A stretch of DNA of 64,000 bases from an uncultured Kordiimonas sp. (GTDB taxonomy: Bacteria > Pseudomonadota > Alphaproteobacteria > Sphingomonadales > Kordiimonadaceae): positions 248,001 to 312,000 of the forward strand of contig CANMRM010000006.1 in the NCBI GenBank assembly GCA_947500295.1. The letters are read 5' to 3'. Numbering within the stretch: position 1 is the stretch's first letter; every line of letters begins with the position of its first letter. The position numbers and the translations under genes were made by a program. Under the pieces are notes generated by a model that saw only the letters and a list, made by a program, of their open reading frames with translations, had not been told where the DNA came from and searched no databases. Of the stretch, positions 14,988-21,776 are shown in pieces.

Positions 14988-15072
14988 CCGATCAATCCAT
15001 GTGAAAATTCTGACACAGGATTGAGTCCAAAGAAATTGTAACTGACAGACTTTTTTACAACGGAATATTGAA

Positions 15073-15543
15073 ATGACCTTGCAGATGCCAAGAGACATAC
15101 TCTGCCCATCATATCCAGCCGCCCGCGTCATAGAGATCCTGACTGCCGACCATGCCTCCAACATTGTTGACCGGAGCACCTCAACTGTCAGGGCTTGGGC
15201 AGACCCTTCACGCCCGAAAGTTACGCCCAATCAAGAGCAAGAGAGGGCACTGGACAAAGCATGTGTCGAAAAATCGGGCGAGGCACCCTTTGCGGATTGG
15301 TATCGGCGTTCGCGAGCGTTCGACGAGAGGCCCACGGAAAAGACTTTCCTGCAGCTGCTTCTCAAAGCCGGCGCAGCGTTCGGAAACTTAATGAACGAAG
15401 CCAAGGACATTGAAGGTGTCGAGCAACTTTCGCCCGCCAGGAGGGAGCAGCTATTCAAGGCATATCAAGAGTTTCGCAAGCCAACGAACGACATTGAGAC
15501 AACCATTCTTCGATTGCAGCGCAATGGGCAGGAGGTGGATTAA
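15073..15543 (+). CDS. CII-like or phage regulatory DNA-binding protein
   Basis: 156 aa. The N-terminus (ARVIEILTADHASNIVDRST, then TVRAWADPSRPKVTPNQEQE) has the length and charge of a small HTH domain. The rest is helical. In alphaproteobacterial phages a protein of this form commonly follows Cro. A transcription-factor role is inferred from position. It ends with a 1-bp overlap with the next gene. Confidence 0.5.
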   Translation: MTLQMPRDILCPSYPAARVIEILTADHASNIVDRSTSTVRAWADPSRPKVTPNQEQERALDKACVEKSGEAPFADWYRRSRAFDERPTEKTFLQLLLKAGAAFGNLMNEAKDIEGVEQLSPARREQLFKAYQEFRKPTNDIETTILRLQRNGQEVD

Positions 15544-15950
15544 TGGAACACATCTCTGCGGCAGACTACCAGGTGAACGAGGCAGCTAAAAAGAAGAAAA
15601 AGCGCCGCAAGTACAACAACCGCAAAGTTGAAGCGGATGGTTTCACCTTTGATAGCGACAAGGAATTCAAACGGTACTGTTACCTTAAAGTTCGCCAGCA
15701 GCTGGGTGAAATTCGGGATCTAGAAGTTCATCCTGTGTTCAAGTTCGATGATGGGCGGCTTGTTATTCGATACGAAGGCAAGCGTATTGCAAAGTACGAA
15801 GCTGACTCGTCTTACATCGAGGTCGCAACCGGCGAGTACGTGGTTGAAGATGTGAAATCGAAGGTCACTCGACTGAACCCATTCTATCGGCTCAAAAAAG
15901 CAATCATGAGCAGCATGCTCGGCATTGAAGTGCAGGAGGTGATCCTGTGA
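15543..15950 (+). CDS. DUF1064 nuclease-like protein
   Basis: 135 aa. The segment KKKKRRKYNNRKVEADGFTF with SDKEFKRY and later EADSSYIEV...GEYVVEDVKS fits the DUF1064 family, which has a restriction-endonuclease-like fold. The Asp and the ExK-type VEDVK would be the metal ligands. Such proteins sit in phage replication regions and may resolve branched DNA. The biochemical role is not established. Confidence 0.75.
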   Translation: MEHISAADYQVNEAAKKKKKRRKYNNRKVEADGFTFDSDKEFKRYCYLKVRQQLGEIRDLEVHPVFKFDDGRLVIRYEGKRIAKYEADSSYIEVATGEYVVEDVKSKVTRLNPFYRLKKAIMSSMLGIEVQEVIL

Positions 15951-17050
15951 GCGATGTCGTGATTTTGGTTGGCGATGTTCGCAAACGTCTAGCTGAAATG
16001 GAAGATGAGAGTGTCGACTGCGTAGTTTGCAGTCCTCCTTATTGGGGGCTGCGCGACTATGGGGTTGAAGGTCAGCTTGGCATGGAAGCAACCCTTGAGG
16101 AACACCTAGAGGTGATGGTGAACGAAGTATTTGCCGAGATCCACAGGGTGCTGAAACCTGGCGGCGTGTGCTTTGTGAATTATGGCGACTGCTATGCCAC
16201 CACGCCCGCTGGTCACAAGACAGGCGAGGGTGGCCGGGTTCGCACTGGAAAAGACGATCGCACATTCACTAACAAGCCATTCTCAACCATTGGCGGCGTG
16301 CGCAAGCCAAAAGACCTCTGCATGATGCCCAATCGCTTCGCCATCAAGATGCAAGAGTGGGGCTGGTATGTGCGCAGTGAGATCATCTGGGCAAAACCAA
16401 ACCCCATGCCGGACACAGTGCGCGACCGACCAGCCACCAGTCACGAAAAGATTTTCATGTTTACCAAAGAGCGCCGCTACTTCTGGGACAAGGAAACTGT
16501 CAAGAGACCGACAAGCGAAAACACTCATGCTCGGGTGAGCAAAACGGTGATGAAGGAAGAAGCCGAGCACCGTGCAAATGGTGGTAGCGCTACCCGGGGG
16601 CCGGCAAAAGATCATGTGGATGCATCCAGCAGAAAAATGGCAGGGGAAGCAGACGGCGCTGTCAAGCGCAAGCCGTCTATCGAGGCAGCACTGAGTTTGC
16701 CAGTAGAGAAACGAAACTTGCGAAATTATGAGCCTGCACGGTTTCAAGTGTGGGAGATTCCATCTCGCTCGTTCAGAGGCGCACATTTTGCAACCTTCCC
16801 CGAAGAATTGGCACGTAGGTGTATTGCTGCCGGATGCCCGCCAGGTGGTATGGTGCTTGACCCATTCGGGGGTGCAGGCACAACCGGGTTGGCTGCCAAA
16901 AACCTTGGGCGGCAAGCCATACTCATCGAATTGAAGCCAGAATACGCAGAGCTCGCCGCATCGCGCCTCAGAGGTCATTTGTGCATCGTTGGTGGTGTCG
17001 ATCAGCCTAATGATGATCTTGGCCCTCTGTTCGCAGGAGGGGGCGCATGA
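15947..17050 (+). CDS. Site-specific DNA methyltransferase (N4-cytosine/N6-adenine class)
   Basis: 367 aa from a GTG at 15947 overlapping the previous stop (GTGA), with a near-perfect AGGAGGTGATC Shine-Dalgarno. Catalytic motif IV is CSPPYWGLRDYG (about 28-39) and the SAM-binding motif I is DPFGGAGTTGLAA (about 305-317), the beta-class order. SPPY is typical of amino-methyltransferases. The insert between holds the target-recognition region. It probably protects phage DNA from restriction. No cognate nuclease is beside it. Confidence 0.85.
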   Translation: MSDVVILVGDVRKRLAEMEDESVDCVVCSPPYWGLRDYGVEGQLGMEATLEEHLEVMVNEVFAEIHRVLKPGGVCFVNYGDCYATTPAGHKTGEGGRVRTGKDDRTFTNKPFSTIGGVRKPKDLCMMPNRFAIKMQEWGWYVRSEIIWAKPNPMPDTVRDRPATSHEKIFMFTKERRYFWDKETVKRPTSENTHARVSKTVMKEEAEHRANGGSATRGPAKDHVDASSRKMAGEADGAVKRKPSIEAALSLPVEKRNLRNYEPARFQVWEIPSRSFRGAHFATFPEELARRCIAAGCPPGGMVLDPFGGAGTTGLAAKNLGRQAILIELKPEYAELAASRLRGHLCIVGGVDQPNDDLGPLFAGGGA

Positions 17051-17268
17051 GGTATCAAGAGGTTGTCACGGCTGCAGAGGCTGTAAATCGCGCTGATGAG
17101 CACTTGTCGCACATTGACGATACTGTGCCGGAGCACATGCGCCCGCTCGCGTATGCTGATTTGTTGGAATTCTTGGAGCCTCATCACCGCTGCCCCCCAA
17201 CACGAATTACTGTGTTTTTCGCCATTCGTCGTTTCTATCTGCCGGAACTGAGGGATGTGCATGGCTAG
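17047..17268 (+). CDS. Small phage protein upstream of the replication gene
   Basis: 73 aa, helical, with no recognised domain (YQEVVTAAEAVNRADEHLSH). Start overlaps the methyltransferase stop by ATGA and its end overlaps the replication gene. Part of the rightward early operon. A loader or accessory function for the downstream initiator is possible but unsupported. Confidence 0.5.
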   Translation: MRYQEVVTAAEAVNRADEHLSHIDDTVPEHMRPLAYADLLEFLEPHHRCPPTRITVFFAIRRFYLPELRDVHG

Positions 17269-18340
17269 GACAAAAAAGTTTGAGTTTGGACTGCTGAGCA
17301 AGTCCCTGTGGCACAGCAAGCGCTTTCGCAGCATGGGAGATCCTGTGTCGAAGCTGGTGTATTGCTATTTGCACACCTGCAAGCACCGCAACTCGATCGG
17401 CTGTTATAACCTGCCTACCATATACGCACCCATTGATCTGGACATTGCCCCGGAGGACTTCGATAGGGCTATGGATAGGGGTATAGATAGCGGTCTCATA
17501 CACTATGACAGAGACCTTGAAATTGTCCTGATTGTGGACTTTTTCCGCTTCAATCCGCTGACCAACATCAAGCACGCCATGGGAGCTCGCAAATGTGTGG
17601 AATCGCTTCCTGATTGTGAACTGCGCGACAAGATGGTTGACATCTTCAATGCCCATTTGCAGGAGAAGGCAGAGGAAAAACAGGAAAAAGCCTATCTAAA
17701 CATCATGTTAGAGGCTGGCGACAAAGAGGTTTCAAAGGCCTCTGATAGCCCTATCGATAGTGGTTCCGATAGGGGTATGGATACGGGTTCGATACAACGG
17801 GAACACGGGAACACGGGAACACTTAAACCTTCATCTTCTACAGAGTCTTATTCTGAAATATCGCGCTACTTGCGCGACGCGCATTTTTTGAATTTATGTG
17901 ATGATCTGGGGCGCCTAATCGGTTTCACCGAGCCTGTCGATTGCAGACCTGTGGCCCATTGGCTTGCTGCCGGCATACAAGAGAAGATTATTCGAGAGGT
18001 CATAGAGGCCAGATCAGCCTCACTTCGTCTTGCTGAAAAGCTGGTGAGCTCATTCAACTATTTTGACAAACCTGTTCGCGAAGCAGGGGGGCTTCTTAAA
18101 GGACCAGGCGTCGAGAAACCAGCTGAATGGGTATTTGACAAAAGCAGCCTCGCTGACTGGCAGCGCCTGTTCAGTGATCCAAGCAGCCAGTTCTGGCAGC
18201 AACATCTGAAAAACAATTGGGATGAAACAAAGCACGGACCAAATCCTTGGCTGCGCTTCAACAAATATATCCCAGCCGAAATCTACGAGAGCCACGCTAC
18301 ATGGCGGCTCATCACAGAACCAAAGAAGAAGGCAGGCTAA
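17261..18340 (+). CDS. Phage replication initiator-like (O-type) protein containing the origin
   Basis: 359 aa from the ATG at 17261 with GAGGG upstream. An ATG at 17255 is possible. The N-terminus (LLSKSLWHSKRFRSMGDPVSKLVYCYLHTC) reads as a winged-helix DNA-binding domain like those of lambda O-type initiators. A linker rich in Asp, Ser and Gly follows, then a C-terminal helical domain. The linker and a second site are encoded by phased 12-bp iterons, the classic position of a phage origin. The family assignment rests on layout and the iterons rather than a specific motif. Confidence 0.6.
   Translation: MARTKKFEFGLLSKSLWHSKRFRSMGDPVSKLVYCYLHTCKHRNSIGCYNLPTIYAPIDLDIAPEDFDRAMDRGIDSGLIHYDRDLEIVLIVDFFRFNPLTNIKHAMGARKCVESLPDCELRDKMVDIFNAHLQEKAEEKQEKAYLNIMLEAGDKEVSKASDSPIDSGSDRGMDTGSIQREHGNTGTLKPSSSTESYSEISRYLRDAHFLNLCDDLGRLIGFTEPVDCRPVAHWLAAGIQEKIIREVIEARSASLRLAEKLVSSFNYFDKPVREAGGLLKGPGVEKPAEWVFDKSSLADWQRLFSDPSSQFWQQHLKNNWDETKHGPNPWLRFNKYIPAEIYESHATWRLITEPKKKAG
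17462..17822 (+). repeat. Two clusters of 12-bp GATAG iterons plus an 8-bp triple repeat: candidate replication origin
   Basis: GATAG/GATAC cores begin at 17462, 17474 and 17486, and again at 17744, 17756, 17768, 17780 and 17791, almost always 12 bp apart and in the same orientation. Three tandem CGGGAACA units follow directly (17798-17821), then an AT-rich tract. Iterons inside an initiator gene followed by AT-rich DNA is the lambda-type ori plan. In protein they appear as (D)RGIDSG/DSPIDSGSDRGMDTG-like repeats. Confidence 0.7.
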
Positions 18341-18612
18341 TGGAAAGCATGGAATTGGGGGAATGGTCTCTGTTGCTGATGATTGCAGGAACCGCGGCAG
18401 TCGGTCTGATGTTGATAGCTGTTCGAGCGGCTTACGAAGTGGGCACTGACGAAGGTTTCACGGAAGGCTATTTCGTCGGAAAAAAAGACGGAAAAAAAGA
18501 AGGCTTCAGTGAAGGGCAACAAGCCAAGCGCCTTGAAAGCCTAAACGCCGCTGTTCGCGGCAATCAAACATATGGAATTGGCGGGACTTTTGCGAAAGGC
18601 AATAACGAATGA
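18340..18612 (+). CDS. Small membrane-anchored protein
   Basis: 90 aa starting at the ATG that overlaps the upstream stop (TAATG). One hydrophobic helix lies at about residues 9-29 (LLLMIAGTAAVGLMLIAV). A Gly- and Lys-rich segment follows with repeated GF/GYxxGKKDGKKEGFSEG units. Function unknown. Confidence 0.5.
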   Translation: MESMELGEWSLLLMIAGTAAVGLMLIAVRAAYEVGTDEGFTEGYFVGKKDGKKEGFSEGQQAKRLESLNAAVRGNQTYGIGGTFAKGNNE

Positions 18613-18845
18613 TTACACCCAATCAAGCTGAGGTGCTGGTGCATGTACACCTGTTCGTTGAGCAGGAAGGTCATTCACCAAGCTACGAGCAAATCCAGCG
18701 GGCTATCGGAGCAAAATCCAAGTCCAAAGTCGCACGACTGATCGACGGACTGATAGACCGAGGAATGATGTCAAAAATCAAAGGCAAAAGCCGGTCACTG
18801 TCCATTACGGAAAAAGGCCAGAAATGGGCGATGAAGGGCGTGTGA
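18609..18845 (+). CDS. LexA-like winged-helix regulator (DNA-binding domain only)
   Basis: 78 aa. The sequence EGHSPSYEQIQRAIGAKSKS, then KVARLIDGLIDRGMMSKIKG and RSLSITEKG, is the LexA N-terminal winged helix without any peptidase domain. Stand-alone copies are common in phages as small transcriptional regulators and might bind phage or SOS operators. Overlaps the preceding gene by 4 bp. Confidence 0.7.
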   Translation: MITPNQAEVLVHVHLFVEQEGHSPSYEQIQRAIGAKSKSKVARLIDGLIDRGMMSKIKGKSRSLSITEKGQKWAMKGV

Positions 18846-19453
18846 TGGGCAATAAAGAAAGTTACATTGGCAAGATTGCAAAAGATGCTCTCAAACTATC
18901 CGCCGAGAAGCTCGCCAGATCCTACGGCTTGAGTTACGAGAAAGCAGTCGAATACAAAATTCTTGCTCAAAACAAGAAGAACGCAGAGGACAGGGCGACC
19001 AATCTGGCCAAGGGCATCCAAGATCCACGCGATCATGGCACCAAACATACTCGGAAATACCGTTTGTCCTGCCCGATTTTCCGCATGCTCAAGCGTGGGC
19101 AGATCGGTGCGGATGAGTATGCAGCAGCTGACGCTATCTGTCGTGGTTATCGTCTGAGAAATGGCGAGGTGAGTATTGGCCAGTTTCGCTATGAAGAACG
19201 CACCACAGTCGGATGGTCTGATGGCGAACGTCTAGCTGATGCAGTAGCCGAGCAACGCTACGTCGCATGGGTTGGCGCTCTCAAAACAACCAAGATCAAA
19301 TACAATGTGATCCGCGACGCCATCGTATTTGGCAAGCCGCTCAGGGACTGTGAAGACTTCAACAACATCAAGCACGGAACTGCCCGAGAGATGGTTCAAA
19401 AGGCGCTCTCGCTCTACTGCAAAATGCGTGTGCCGACCGCCGAGGCCGGTTGA
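18845..19453 (+). CDS. Phage protein of unknown function
   Basis: 202 aa from the ATG at 18845, sharing one base with the previous stop. Basic, helical. It includes AEKLARSYGLSYEKAVEY, which resembles a short HTH, and RKYRLSCPIFRMLKRGQIGA further on. I do not recognise a family. Given its position before the late promoter it could be a late-gene regulator, but nothing in the sequence shows this. Confidence 0.5.
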   Translation: MGNKESYIGKIAKDALKLSAEKLARSYGLSYEKAVEYKILAQNKKNAEDRATNLAKGIQDPRDHGTKHTRKYRLSCPIFRMLKRGQIGADEYAAADAICRGYRLRNGEVSIGQFRYEERTTVGWSDGERLADAVAEQRYVAWVGALKTTKIKYNVIRDAIVFGKPLRDCEDFNNIKHGTAREMVQKALSLYCKMRVPTAEAG

Positions 19454-19488
19454 CACAGGTTTACACTACTAAAAAGGAAATCGACCAG

Positions 19489-19956
19489 ATGGACAACAAT
19501 CACCTTAATGACGTTGAAAAGTACTTCGGACAACCAAAGCCAGAGGTTACAGAACCTGCCCTGCAGCTGCGAGCGGACGTGGTTACCGACCTTGCCAACA
19601 AGATCGTCAAGAAGCTGGATGTGGAGAACAGGCGGCGCAAGAAAAAAACCCTCAACATGACGGAGATTGCTGCTGCATTTATCGCAGCCGCGACGCACAT
19701 TGACACGCACCGCGGCGGGGTGGTGATGCCAGTCATCCGTGAGATGATCACCCAGGGCGAATTGCAAGTTACTGGTTGGCGCGAGGGCGTGCCGCAAACA
19801 GAGTTCACCGAGACTGGACTGTCATGGGTGTGCTTGTTCGAAGGTGGTGGTATTGCCATGGCGCCGCCATCCACATGGGAGCAGTACAAGATTATTGGCC
19901 ACATCGACCCGCAGGAGCTTTACCCGGCTGGCTTCGTCAAGGAACACGCCACATGA
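19489..19956 (+). CDS. Phage protein of unknown function
   Basis: 155 aa from the ATG at 19489 (AAAAGGAA upstream). A TTG at 19450 overlapping the prior stop would add 13 residues. The middle (LNMTEIAAAFIAAATHIDTH) is predicted helical and the C-terminus is alpha/beta with several Gly-Ala turns. No family recognised. Confidence 0.45.
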   Translation: MDNNHLNDVEKYFGQPKPEVTEPALQLRADVVTDLANKIVKKLDVENRRRKKKTLNMTEIAAAFIAAATHIDTHRGGVVMPVIREMITQGELQVTGWREGVPQTEFTETGLSWVCLFEGGGIAMAPPSTWEQYKIIGHIDPQELYPAGFVKEHAT

Positions 19957-20147
19957 ACAAGTATGAGCTCATGCGGGATGCAGTTCGTGAAGCGAGGATT
20001 ACCTTGAACGCAGCTGACAGTGTGGCTGATGGCCTCGCAGATACTCTGGTGGGTCGTCTGCGGCGTTGCAGGCCTTATGTGCTGAAAAAGTTAAAAAAAG
20101 AACTTTGCAGCTTCAACTCCCACACAGGCAGGTGGAATGATGAGTGA
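19953..20147 (+). CDS. Short basic phage protein
   Basis: 64 aa starting at an ATG that overlaps the previous stop (ATGA). Amphipathic, with a Lys/Arg-rich centre (LVGRLRRCRPYVLKKLKKEL). Small early-operon protein of unknown function. Confidence 0.45.
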   Translation: MNKYELMRDAVREARITLNAADSVADGLADTLVGRLRRCRPYVLKKLKKELCSFNSHTGRWNDE

Positions 20148-20562
20148 GCAAGTGACTGACATCGAAAAAGCTCTCTCATACGTTCGCGAACAAATCGAGA
20201 TGGAAGAGATGTGCGCGGGTGATGACGCTGAATGTGAAGGTTTGAAGAAGCAGTATCGCAGGCTCGAAGTGCTCCTGATGAAGCTCGATCGCTTGGACAG
20301 GTTGATAAATACGCCAGAAATAGAGGATTTCGTAAAGGCAGTGAAGCTGGAGATGCCGCACCAGGTCGAACGCTGGGGCGCAAGCCACGACCAGCACAAG
20401 AACGCTTCTGACTGGATACGATTGGCGGTTCATCTGCTTGGCAAGGCGTCTTTGGCTGATTGGGCCGGTAATCGTGAAAAACTCAAACACCATGTCATCA
20501 CCACAGCTGCCGCTATGGGTAACTTTCACAGAGCAATTGTCAATTCGGACAAGCACAGATGA
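20137..20562 (+). CDS. Conserved phage early protein
   Basis: 141 aa. The first half is a coiled-coil-like helix (EQIEMEEMCAGDDAECEGLK...). The second half, DFVKAVKLEMPHQVERWGAS followed by HDQHKNASDWIRLAVHLLGK, is a sequence I recognise in many enterobacterial and alphaproteobacterial phages, with conserved His and Asp residues but no assigned function. Confidence 0.6.
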   Translation: MMSEQVTDIEKALSYVREQIEMEEMCAGDDAECEGLKKQYRRLEVLLMKLDRLDRLINTPEIEDFVKAVKLEMPHQVERWGASHDQHKNASDWIRLAVHLLGKASLADWAGNREKLKHHVITTAAAMGNFHRAIVNSDKHR

Positions 20563-20936
20563 CGCTGCATGTTCCCAGAAGAATTCAGCGCAAGCGGACC
20601 AAAGGCTGGCGTATGCCAGAAAACACAGTCTATGTCGGACGCCCTGGCAAGTGGGGTAATCCATTTGTTGTTGGCCATCCCTATACGCAAACTCAAGCTG
20701 TTGTTGCGTTCCACAAGATGCTTCATGGCCACGTTGGGGCTGATTTGCAATTGTCCGCGGTCGTTAGTTACGCACGAAAGCTGGGTCTGGACGAACAATA
20801 CGCAGCCCAAAGCGGCCCTGCCGACATCGTAGAGAAGATCAAGGCCGAACTGAGAGGCAAGAATCTGGCTTGCTTCTGCCGGCTCGACTTGCCGTGTCAT
20901 GCAGATGTTTTGTTGGAGATCGCCAATGCGGACTAG
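20559..20936 (+). CDS. DUF4326-family protein
   Basis: 125 aa. The N-terminal RRIQRKRTKGWRMPENTVYV followed by GRPGKWGNPF, and the C-terminal LRGKNLACFCRLDLPCHADV, are the DUF4326 hallmarks with conserved Cys and His (possible metal site). The family is common in phages and of unknown function. Coupled to its neighbours by short overlaps. Confidence 0.75.
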   Translation: MTLHVPRRIQRKRTKGWRMPENTVYVGRPGKWGNPFVVGHPYTQTQAVVAFHKMLHGHVGADLQLSAVVSYARKLGLDEQYAAQSGPADIVEKIKAELRGKNLACFCRLDLPCHADVLLEIANAD

Positions 20937-21084
20937 GCGTTTCGATGGTTGGCGCATTCTAGGAAAACTCTGCGCTCTCAATGCCGGCATTGCGTCTGTC
21001 GGGTGGGCTCTTGATGAGGGTTACACCGGGCTTGCCTTGTTCTTAACCGCAGTCTTGTCGATTTGGGTGTGGGAGCAGCTATGA
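20926..21084 (+). CDS. 52-aa membrane protein
   Basis: Basic N-terminus (MRTRRFDGWRILGK) followed by two short hydrophobic stretches (LCALNAGIASVGWAL and GLALFLTAVLSIWVW). Overlaps both neighbours. Small phage membrane protein of unknown role. Confidence 0.45.
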   Translation: MRTRRFDGWRILGKLCALNAGIASVGWALDEGYTGLALFLTAVLSIWVWEQL

Positions 21085-21302
21085 GCATGTGGCGGGACTG
21101 CAGCAGGGCCGAGTTTGACGCTTTTCTGGAAGGTCTGCAGTTCACCACCACCAGTATCGTCAGGCAGCGGAGCTACATTGTCGATCAATTTTTTGTCGAT
21201 GTTTGCTTGGTGGCCAGGCAGCACTGTGACCACGGGGACATCACCTACGAAATCAGTCACGAAAATCTGAAACTGGCGCAGCAAATGTGCGGCGCCGCGT
21301 AG
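21081..21302 (+). CDS. Small phage protein of unknown function
   Basis: 73 aa from the ATG at 21081 (ATGA overlap with the previous gene). Contains FDAFLEGLQFTTTSIV and ARQHCDHGDITYEIS. No family recognised. Operon position is the main support. Confidence 0.45.
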   Translation: MSMWRDCSRAEFDAFLEGLQFTTTSIVRQRSYIVDQFFVDVCLVARQHCDHGDITYEISHENLKLAQQMCGAA

Positions 21303-21319
21303 TCCAGAAAGGAGACACC

Positions 21320-21586
21320 ATGGACGAACGATTTAATTTCGGAGAGGTTATAGAAGGCCTCAAGCAAGGCAAGCGCTTTGAGCGCCACGGCTGGAATGGC
21401 AAGGGCATGTACCTGAGATTGGTCAATCCCCACAACGATCACATGTTCTCTGTAAACGACAATCATGCTGAAGCCGATGGAACACCGCAGCCATTCATAG
21501 CGATGAAAACAGCGGACGGGGCTTTGGTTCCATGGTTGGCTTCACAAACAGATATGCTTGCTGAAGACTGGCGTTTGGTGCGGTGA
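21320..21586 (+). CDS. DUF2829 protein, candidate Thoeris anti-defence (Tad2-like)
   Basis: 88 aa from the ATG at 21320. FNFGEVIEGLKQGKRFERHG, then WNGKGMYLRL, PFIAMKTADGALVPWLASQT and MLAEDWRLV are the complete DUF2829 signature. Members of this family (Tad2) sequester the cyclic ADP-ribose-type messenger of the Thoeris defence system. The match is to the family. Whether this protein binds that ligand has not been shown. It is the last gene before the late promoter. Confidence 0.75.
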   Translation: MDERFNFGEVIEGLKQGKRFERHGWNGKGMYLRLVNPHNDHMFSVNDNHAEADGTPQPFIAMKTADGALVPWLASQTDMLAEDWRLVR

Positions 21587-21637
21587 GGCGGAACCTAATC
21601 GGAATATAGTAGGAACAAAACGCATACGCACAAGATG

Positions 21638-21666
21638 TTGACGATCGGGGACAGTTACCCGACAAT
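21638..21666 (+). promoter_or_regulatory. Candidate late promoter
   Basis: TTGACG (21638-21643), 17 bp, then GACAAT (21661-21666), in the 190-bp gap before the structural genes. An intrinsic terminator follows about 65 bp downstream. A promoter, a short leader and a terminator before the late operon is the layout used by phages with Q-type antitermination. No Q homologue is recognised, so that mechanism is inference. Confidence 0.5.
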
Positions 21667-21732
21667 ATATGCAACGATCTGATACTTGCGACATATCGGG
21701 TCGTCCTCTGTCTTGGTCGACAGTTCCATGAG

Positions 21733-21767
21733 CCCCCCGGCTGCCATACCGGGGGGTTCTTCTTTTT
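21733..21767 (+). terminator. Intrinsic terminator in the late leader
   Basis: CCCCCCGG, an 8-nt loop, CCGGGGGG, then TTCTTCTTTTT. Strong rightward terminator between the early genes and the tail-fibre gene. Its position 10 bp before the first late start codon means late transcription needs read-through. Confidence 0.85.
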
Positions 21768-21776
21768 GGAGCCTCA

